From Desulfobacterales bacterium (GTDB taxonomy: Bacteria; Desulfobacterota; Desulfobacteria; Desulfobacterales; Desulfobacteraceae): DNA of 17,702 bases. The notes under the pieces were generated by a model. That model searched no databases and was not told the origin of the DNA. It saw only the letters and a program-made list of their open reading frames with translations. Below, piece after piece: positions 13,288-17,702 of this stretch. A program made the position numbers and the translations under genes. Location of the stretch: assembly GCA_022361315.1 (NCBI GenBank), contig JAKSBB010001011.1, positions 1 to 17,702 of the forward strand, given 5' to 3'. Every line of letters begins with the position of its first letter. Position 1 is the stretch's first letter.

Positions 13288-14193
13288 TTAGCGATTTTTA
13301 TAAATATCGGCCAGTGCGGCTGCGGCATCCGGATACCGGAACCGATAGCCCAATCCGTTCAGCCCGTCCGGTTGTGCCTTTTGACTCTGCAACAGTGAGG
13401 CCCCCAGTTCCCCCATCACGGTTTTAACCATAAAGGCGGGGGCCGGCATAATCGCCGGACGGCCCAAGGCCCTCCCCAATGCTTTTGCAAATGCTTTCTG
13501 ACGGATGGGTGATGGTCCTGAAAAGTTGAATTTCCCGTCATGATTTCCCGAAATCAGAAAATCAACAGCCTCAATGAGATCTGAGATGTGAATCCACGGA
13601 AACCATTGCTGTCCGGTTCCCAACGGCCCGCCGACAAAGGATTTAAATGCTGTGCCCATGACCGAAAGCGCGCCGCCGTCTCCAAGAACGACACCGAAAC
13701 GCATAATGGAAACCCGGGCACCCTTTTCCACGGCTGCCGAAGCTGCCCCTTCCCAGTCCCTGCAGACTTCGGCCAGAAAATCTTTGCCGCACGGATCTGT
13801 CTCAGACACTAATGTATCGCCCCGGTCTCCGTAGAAACCCACTGCGGAGGTGGATAGCAATTGACCGGACCATGCCTCACCCATGGCGTCCACCAAATTC
13901 CGGGTGGTGCGCACCCTTGAATCGTAGATGGCCTGTTTGTAAGTTCTGGTCCAGGGTTTGAAAATGCTGCGGCCGGCGAGATTAATGATGATATCAGCTG
14001 AGGGGACATGCGATTGCCAACTGCCGCCTTGGGTTGTATCCGTAGACACCCATGTAAAATTGTCACTGAATGCCGTTAGCCGATGCCGGGCAGAGGTGCC
14101 CAGCCCAATTACAGCGTACCCGTTTTCAAGCAGATATCGACTGAGGTGAGACCCCACAAAACCTGAAGCGCCGGTAATCAGAATGGTTTTCAT
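13288..14193 (-). CDS. TIGR01777-family SDR epimerase-like protein (YfcH type)
   Basis: This 301-aa extended short-chain dehydrogenase-fold protein has an N-terminal NAD(P)-binding motif GASGFVGSHL (about residues 8-17). NLAGRSIFKPWT, the STSAVGFYGDRG active-site region and HISDLIEAV are hallmarks of the TIGR01777/YfcH/SDR39U1 family. A C-terminal DUF1731-type segment (SPIRQKAFAKALGRALGRPA and following) is present. The family is widely conserved but its substrate is not established; sugar-nucleotide epimerisation is only a fold-based guess. AAGGAG precedes the ATG by eight bases. The gene follows the secreted-protein gene with a 96-bp gap on the same strand. The length is typical and the frame is intact. 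Confidence 0.88.
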   Translation of the reverse strand: MKTILITGASGFVGSHLSRYLLENGYAVIGLGTSARHRLTAFSDNFTWVSTDTTQGGSWQSHVPSADIIINLAGRSIFKPWTRTYKQAIYDSRVRTTRNLVDAMGEAWSGQLLSTSAVGFYGDRGDTLVSETDPCGKDFLAEVCRDWEGAASAAVEKGARVSIMRFGVVLGDGGALSVMGTAFKSFVGGPLGTGQQWFPWIHISDLIEAVDFLISGNHDGKFNFSGPSPIRQKAFAKALGRALGRPAIMPAPAFMVKTVMGELGASLLQSQKAQPDGLNGLGYRFRYPDAAAALADIYKNR

Positions 14194-14289
14194 TGAATCG
14201 CTCCTTATGGTTTGGATGAAAGGATGAATTCAATATAACCACGATATTACGGTTCACAAATTGAAAGGATGAAAAACGATGACACAGCC

Positions 14290-14913
14290 TTAGTTTGCGT
14301 ACGGATCAGAAGCGGTTTCTTTGTCACATATGGTTACAAGGCCTTCAGGTCTGCGTTCCTTAATAACCAGCTCGTGTTTATAACGGCTGTGGGCTTTGAG
14401 CCACATATCCGCATTCTTTGGAAAAAAGTAGGGTTTTCCGCAAAATGAGCCGGTTAGCGGATAGGCTTCTTTCGCGGCAGGAAGCAATTGATCCCATTGA
14501 ACCTGGGTCAATATTTTCATTTTGCCGGACTGAATGCCTGCATAGGCAGGAAGTTTCATATGTCGGTCCAGCGCATATGCCAAGACATCATAATCGTCGT
14601 CTGTCTCCTGATCCTGTTCGAAAATATTGACCAAGGGGGACGTCTCTTCTTCGTCCGATGGACTGTCCGCATTGAAGCCATCGCCCGTTTCCGGTTGTTC
14701 AGACATCTGGTAATACATTTCCATCCCCGGTTTTTGAATTATCGGAAATGACTCTTGTGGCATCTGGCCGGCTTCCATTTGGCTATTGCTCATCTGGGCA
14801 TATTTAGATTGATCAGCGGAACCCTGGGATGTCATCAGCTTGTTCTCAGCACAAAACACACTGGAGGTAAAGGTTAGAAAAATGAAAACAGCCGCAATAT
14901 ATATCTTTTTCAT
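14290..14913 (-). CDS. Secreted acidic protein of unknown function
   Basis: I do not recognise a family. The 207-aa protein begins with a clear signal peptide: a MKK start, a hydrophobic core of about 14 residues (IYIAAVFIFLTFTS), and probable cleavage near residues 21-22 (VFC-AE). The cysteine there does not sit in a good lipobox. The mature N-terminal half is rich in Gln, Met, Ser, Asp and Glu, with repeated QM/YxQMS-like motifs (about 28-75) and an acidic patch (DEEET, DQETDDDYD), and is probably disordered. The C-terminal half (about 110-200) looks folded, contains a QVQWDQLLPAAKEAYP segment, and has two cysteines (GSFCGKPYF, VTICDKE) that could form a disulfide. Its ribosome binding site is weak. 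It is most likely periplasmic, with role unknown. Confidence 0.7.
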   Translation of the reverse strand: MKKIYIAAVFIFLTFTSSVFCAENKLMTSQGSADQSKYAQMSNSQMEAGQMPQESFPIIQKPGMEMYYQMSEQPETGDGFNADSPSDEEETSPLVNIFEQDQETDDDYDVLAYALDRHMKLPAYAGIQSGKMKILTQVQWDQLLPAAKEAYPLTGSFCGKPYFFPKNADMWLKAHSRYKHELVIKERRPEGLVTICDKETASDPYAN

Positions 14914-14998
14914 ATGAATATCTCAATTCTGCCTGGTTATTAACGTAGACTATCCATTTTTGATGCACAATTAGTATATGACTTGAACGTATTTGTCC

Positions 14999-15082
14999 AG
15001 CCTGAATCCACTCCAGAACCACGTCTTTATCCGATTTTGATTTTGTGAATTGAAAGATCTGGCGGGTTTTGCTATTCAGGCT
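14999..15082 (+). promoter_or_regulatory. Nested inverted repeats in the divergent region upstream of the HIT gene
   Basis: AGCCTGAAT (14999-15007) pairs with ATTCAGGCT (15074-15082). Inside it, CCAGA (15013-15017) pairs with TCTGG (15058-15062). The outer stem ends 27 bases before the HIT start codon. No T-run follows on the plus strand, so it is not a terminator. It may be a structured leader or a pair of binding sites between the two divergent genes. No known riboswitch class is recognised. Confidence 0.3.
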
Positions 15083-15109
15083 AAAAAAGATAAAAGGATG
15101 GAGTGAAAG

Positions 15110-15499
15110 ATGACATCTGAATCGCCTTCAATCTGCCCCTTTTGCCATATGGATAGAAGAGGGATACGAGAAACGGCCGGCAGTGTATTTGCCATTGAAG
15201 ATACAACACCTGTAACGCCGGGACATATGCTGATCATCCCCTTTCGTCATTGTGAGACCTACTTTGAAATGACTGCGGCCGAACTTTGTGATGCAAGAGA
15301 ATTGATCGACCGGCTCCGAAAAGAGATCCAAGCGGGAGATCCGAAGGTATCCGGATTCAATATCGGAATCAATTGCGGAGAGACTGCCGGACAGACCGTG
15401 TTTCATACCCACATCCATTTGATCCCGCGGCGAAAGCATGACACGCGGAATCCCAGAGGGGGTGTCCGGGGCGTTATCCCGGACAAAATGGCGTATTAG
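15110..15499 (+). CDS. HIT-family nucleotide hydrolase/transferase
   Basis: This 129-aa cytoplasmic protein of the histidine-triad superfamily has the HxHxH active site at His99, His101 and His103 (FHTHIHLIPR). TPGHMLIIPFRH at about 36-47 and GFNIGINCGETAGQTV at 82-97 complete the Fhit/HIT nucleotide pocket. The N-terminal CPFC (Cys9, Cys12) is common in bacterial members that bind zinc. Such proteins hydrolyse AMP-linked compounds such as dinucleoside polyphosphates or aminoacyl-AMP; the exact substrate cannot be deduced. GGAGTG lies before the ATG. It is transcribed away from the secreted-protein gene and toward phoU, and appears monocistronic. The length fits the family. Confidence 0.92.
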   Translation: MTSESPSICPFCHMDRRGIRETAGSVFAIEDTTPVTPGHMLIIPFRHCETYFEMTAAELCDARELIDRLRKEIQAGDPKVSGFNIGINCGETAGQTVFHTHIHLIPRRKHDTRNPRGGVRGVIPDKMAY

Positions 15500-15533
15500 A
15501 CCCTTCTATTCCTTAAAGTTGGGCTGTTGAGGA

Positions 15534-15549
15534 TTGCCCGTTGGGGCAA
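15534..15549. terminator. Weak hairpin between converging HIT and phoU genes
   Basis: TTGCCC (15534-15539) and GGGCAA (15544-15549) form a 6-bp stem with a GTTG loop, between the ends of the two convergent genes. There is no T-run on either strand, so it would be a poor intrinsic terminator. It is listed only because no other candidate ends these transcripts. Confidence 0.3.
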
Positions 15550-15562
15550 GGGCGGATATCGA

Positions 15563-16240
15563 TCAGCTTTCCAGGGTACCGATATATGTTTCCCCGGTTT
15601 CTATGTAATAGATGCCTTCGGAAATATTGGTGATATGATCCCCGATACGTTCCAGGCAGCGGCCCATGAAAATCAACAGGGTGCCACAGTCCACCACACC
15701 GGTATCTTCATTCATCCTTGCCCTCAAATCCGTCATCAGGCGGGCAAATTTACGATCAATAACGTCATCTCTGTGCCAGATTTCCAAGGCACTGTCGATA
15801 TTCTGTTTCAGGAATGCGTCCACCACGTCAGCGATCATTTTGCGGGCCAGGACACCAATCTCCTGGATCAGGGCAATGGGGGATTCAAGTGTCATCTCGC
15901 AACCACCGAGTTCGGTCACTCTGCGGGCAATATTGGCTGCATAATCCCCGATTCTTTCCAGTTCGGAACCGGTACGCATGGCTGCCAGAATATACCTGAG
16001 GTCTGCAGCCAGAGGGGTGCGCCTGGCCAGAAGCCTAACGGCATTCTCCTCCAACGCCTTGTAGAGGTTATTTAAGTTCACATCTTCTTTGATAACTTCT
16101 TCAGCCAGCCGTACATCTCTGTTTTCCAACGCGTTCAATGCCTTGGACAACTGCCATTCACAGGTGCTCCCCATGGCGGAAATCCGGGTATTCAACTGAT
16201 TAATCTCATCATCATAGGATTTGACAATATGTTCTTCCAT
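15563..16240 (-). CDS. phoU: Phosphate-specific transport system regulator PhoU
   Basis: This 225-aa cytoplasmic, all-helical protein links the Pst phosphate transporter to the PhoR/PhoB two-component system and restrains phosphate uptake when phosphate is plentiful. It contains two PhoU three-helix repeats. Each ends in the metal-cluster motif E-R-I-G-D: ERIGDYAANIARR in the first half and ERIGDHITNISEG near the C terminus. N-terminal residues form the usual long helix with the MGSTCEWQL region. AGGAG precedes the ATG by six bases. It starts 34 bp after the pstB stop, so it is co-transcribed with the phosphate transport genes. Length and position match the standard pst-phoU operon end. Confidence 0.95.
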   Translation of the reverse strand: MEEHIVKSYDDEINQLNTRISAMGSTCEWQLSKALNALENRDVRLAEEVIKEDVNLNNLYKALEENAVRLLARRTPLAADLRYILAAMRTGSELERIGDYAANIARRVTELGGCEMTLESPIALIQEIGVLARKMIADVVDAFLKQNIDSALEIWHRDDVIDRKFARLMTDLRARMNEDTGVVDCGTLLIFMGRCLERIGDHITNISEGIYYIETGETYIGTLES

Positions 16241-16274
16241 TGGGGCTCCTACTCAAGTTTTATATATTCGGCTG

Positions 16275-17213
16275 TTAACCGAACCGTCCTGTAATATAAT
16301 CTTCAGTCAGCTGGTGAAGGGGATTTAAAAAGATCTGGTCTGTGGGACCGATTTCAATGAGATCTCCCAAATGGAAATAGGCCGTACGCTGGGACACACG
16401 GGATGCCTGCTGCATGGAATGGGTGACAATGGCAATGGTGTATTCCTGCTTCAGTTCATCGATGAGGTCTTCAATGATGGCCGTAGCGATGGGGTCCAGT
16501 GCAGAACAGGGCTCATCCATGAGAATCACTTCAGGATTTACCGCAATGGTCCGGGCAATACAGAGCCGTTGCTGCGGACCGCCGGAAAGGCCTGTGCCGG
16601 GCTGATCCAGCCTGTCCTTCACCTCATTCCAGAGCCCTGCCCGTTTCAGGGAGCTTTCAACCAGCGCGTCGGTTTCGTCCCTGTGCTGAACAAGACCGTG
16701 GATTTTCGGACCGTAGGCAATGTTATCATAGATGGACTTGGGGAAGGGATTGGGTTTCTGAAATACCATCCCGACCTGGGCCCTGAGCGGCACCACATCC
16801 ACATACTTATCATAGATGTTTTTCCCGTCCATGGAAATTTCGCCCTTGACCTGGCACCCTTCTATGGTGTCGTTCATCCTGTTCAGGCACCGCAGAAACG
16901 TGGATTTTCCGCACCCGGAGGGACCGATCATTGCAATGACCTCATTGCGGCCAATGTCCAGAGAAATGTTGTTGATGGCCTTCTTTTCACCAAAATTGTA
17001 ATACACATCAACATTCCGACAACTCATCCTGGGATTGTCAACGGACATTTCACCGACGGTGGAGCGCTCTTCCCGGGCGACGAGTTTTCGTTTTCCGGAT
17101 TTTTTAACGATTTCTTCCGGTGTCATTGCGTCTTGTTTCATATCGGCTTCCGTTTGATCAACTGTTGGTTCGGCTGTTAGTTCGGCTGTTTGTTCAACTG
17201 CAGTCATTTGCAT
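16275..17213 (-). CDS. pstB: Phosphate ABC transporter ATP-binding protein PstB
   Basis: This 312-aa ATPase drives high-affinity phosphate import by the PstSCAB complex. The ABC domain starts around residue 63; Walker A is GPSGCGKST (97-105), the Q-loop is VFQKPNPFP, and Walker [13 protein letters not shown] and the switch histidine THSMQQA are intact. The ABC signature reads LSGGPQQR, with proline where LSGGQ is expected. Compared with the usual length of about 250-260 aa there is an extra N-terminal segment of about 55-60 residues. It opens with a Thr/Glu/Ala-rich near-repeat ([16 protein letters not shown]) and then a Lys/Arg-rich stretch. The ATG at 17213 has GAGGGGG five bases upstream, so the extension is probably translated. 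Internal starts at Met25, Met30 or Met56 are alternatives. It lies between pstS and phoU. Confidence 0.93.
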   Translation of the reverse strand: MQMTAVEQTAELTAEPTVDQTEADMKQDAMTPEEIVKKSGKRKLVAREERSTVGEMSVDNPRMSCRNVDVYYNFGEKKAINNISLDIGRNEVIAMIGPSGCGKSTFLRCLNRMNDTIEGCQVKGEISMDGKNIYDKYVDVVPLRAQVGMVFQKPNPFPKSIYDNIAYGPKIHGLVQHRDETDALVESSLKRAGLWNEVKDRLDQPGTGLSGGPQQRLCIARTIAVNPEVILMDEPCSALDPIATAIIEDLIDELKQEYTIAIVTHSMQQASRVSQRTAYFHLGDLIEIGPTDQIFLNPLHQLTEDYITGRFG

Positions 17214-17249
17214 GGGTACCCCCTCATATTGTACGACCCAAATGAAAAT

Positions 17250-17282
17250 CCGGACCAGGCCAAAGATCTTGGCCCGGTCCGG
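17250..17282 (-). terminator. Terminator-like hairpin between pstS and pstB
   Basis: A 14-bp stem with a 5-base loop lies 18 bp after the pstS stop. The single plus-strand mismatch (A17257 against C17275) becomes a G-U wobble in minus-strand RNA, so the stem is fully paired only in the sense direction. It is followed by ATTTTCATTT. This favours partial termination or 3' protection after pstS, a common way to make far more binding protein than ATPase. Confidence 0.75.
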
Positions 17283-17300
17283 CTGGGTATTAAGCGTTGA

Positions 17301-17702
17301 CTAGAGGTCGCCCAGTGTCAGCGGTTTCAGGTTTTTCACGTTGGCCTGGAACATTTTTCTTTCATCCGCAGGCATGGGGATCAGACCTTTATCGGTCAGG
17401 TAACCTTCGTCACCCCAGGCTTTTTCGCTGGTGAACTCGGCCAGGAATTCCTTGATACCGGGGATGGTATCCACGTGGGCTTTTTTCACGTAAAAGAACA
17501 GGGGACGGGATACCGGGTAAGAACCGTCTGCAATGGCATCGAATTCAGGCTGAACACCGTCGATGAAAGAGCCCTGCACCGTATCGGTGTTCTGGTCGAG
17601 GAAAGAGAAACCGATGATGCCCAGTGCATTGGGGTTGGCTTCCAGTTTCTGAACGATCAGGTTGTCGTTTTCACCGGCTTCAATGTAAGCACCGTCTTCA
17701 CG
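17301..17702 (-). CDS. pstS: Phosphate ABC transporter substrate-binding protein PstS (C-terminal part)
   Basis: The gene runs off the right edge; 133 C-terminal residues are visible, the frame being open from base 17702. The conserved PstS-like segment REDGAYIEAGENDNLI, the LEANPNALGIIGFSFL motif and YPVSRPLFFYVKKAH identify the periplasmic phosphate-binding protein of the PBP-like (PstS/SphX) family. The C terminus ends in ADERKMFQANVKNLKPL. The signal peptide is beyond the window. It precedes pstB and phoU on the same strand, with a terminator-like hairpin between. The permease genes pstC and pstA are not between pstS and pstB as in the classical order, so they must lie upstream of pstS or elsewhere. 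An apparent GTG start at 17577-17579 is internal and not real. Confidence 0.9.
   Translation of the reverse strand, partial: REDGAYIEAGENDNLIVQKLEANPNALGIIGFSFLDQNTDTVQGSFIDGVQPEFDAIADGSYPVSRPLFFYVKKAHVDTIPGIKEFLAEFTSEKAWGDEGYLTDKGLIPMPADERKMFQANVKNLKPLTLGDL

Noticed and set aside
16371..17180. 269-aa open frame on the plus strand
   Set aside because: It is the complementary shadow of pstB, whose Walker motifs are unambiguous.

Overview
The window most likely comes from a strictly anaerobic, ferredoxin-using sulfate reducer of the Desulfobacterota (Desulfobacteraceae-like). This is inferred from gene content: a class-II desulfoferrodoxin, two diiron rubrerythrin-type proteins, a two-subunit 2-oxoacid:ferredoxin oxidoreductase, a bacterial ferredoxin:thioredoxin reductase catalytic subunit, and an archaeal-style split ADP-forming acyl-CoA synthetase. 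No 16S or other taxonomic marker is present. No mobile element, CRISPR array, tRNA or rRNA was seen.

Layout. Bases 1-100 are a perfect palindrome that contains the terminator of the minus-strand desulfoferrodoxin gene (92-472) and its last codons. A small unrecognised basic protein lies upstream (598-855). A tight minus-strand cluster follows. In transcription order it is flavodoxin (3915-3481), zinc-finger thioredoxin TrxC (3469-3026), an APH-fold kinase (3078-2056) and a rhodanese-rubrerythrin fusion (2040-1225). Upstream of it on the same strand are korA (gamma-alpha fusion, 6650-4941) and korB (4871-4017).

A 398-bp divergent region (6651-7048) separates korAB from a plus-strand operon: glutaredoxin-like protein, ferredoxin:thioredoxin reductase, citrate synthase, and a rubredoxin/DUF2231 membrane protein (7049-9520). 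That operon ends at a bidirectional hairpin. Each side of the divergent region carries a good match to a sigma-54 (-24/-12) promoter. This suggests that 2-oxoacid oxidation, citrate synthesis and ferredoxin-driven thiol reduction are switched together by an enhancer-dependent regulator.

The rest is mostly minus strand: acdA-acdB (ADP-forming acyl-CoA synthetase alpha and beta) followed by exonuclease III, a free-standing rubrerythrin-type ferritin, a TIGR01777-type SDR protein and a secreted acidic protein. A plus-strand HIT-family protein comes next. The window closes with a phosphate uptake block pstS(partial)-pstB-phoU, which has no pstC/pstA between pstS and pstB and a terminator-like hairpin between them.

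Together, KorAB, citrate synthase and AcdAB point to ferredoxin-linked carbon oxidation around acetyl-CoA. Dfx, the rubrerythrins, TrxC, flavodoxin, Grx and FTR form an unusually dense oxygen/thiol-redox defence set. The best candidates for undescribed biology are the divergent sigma-54 control region with its Grx-FTR-citrate synthase operon, the flavodoxin-TrxC-kinase-rhodanese/ferritin cluster, and the helically phased repeats upstream of dfx.
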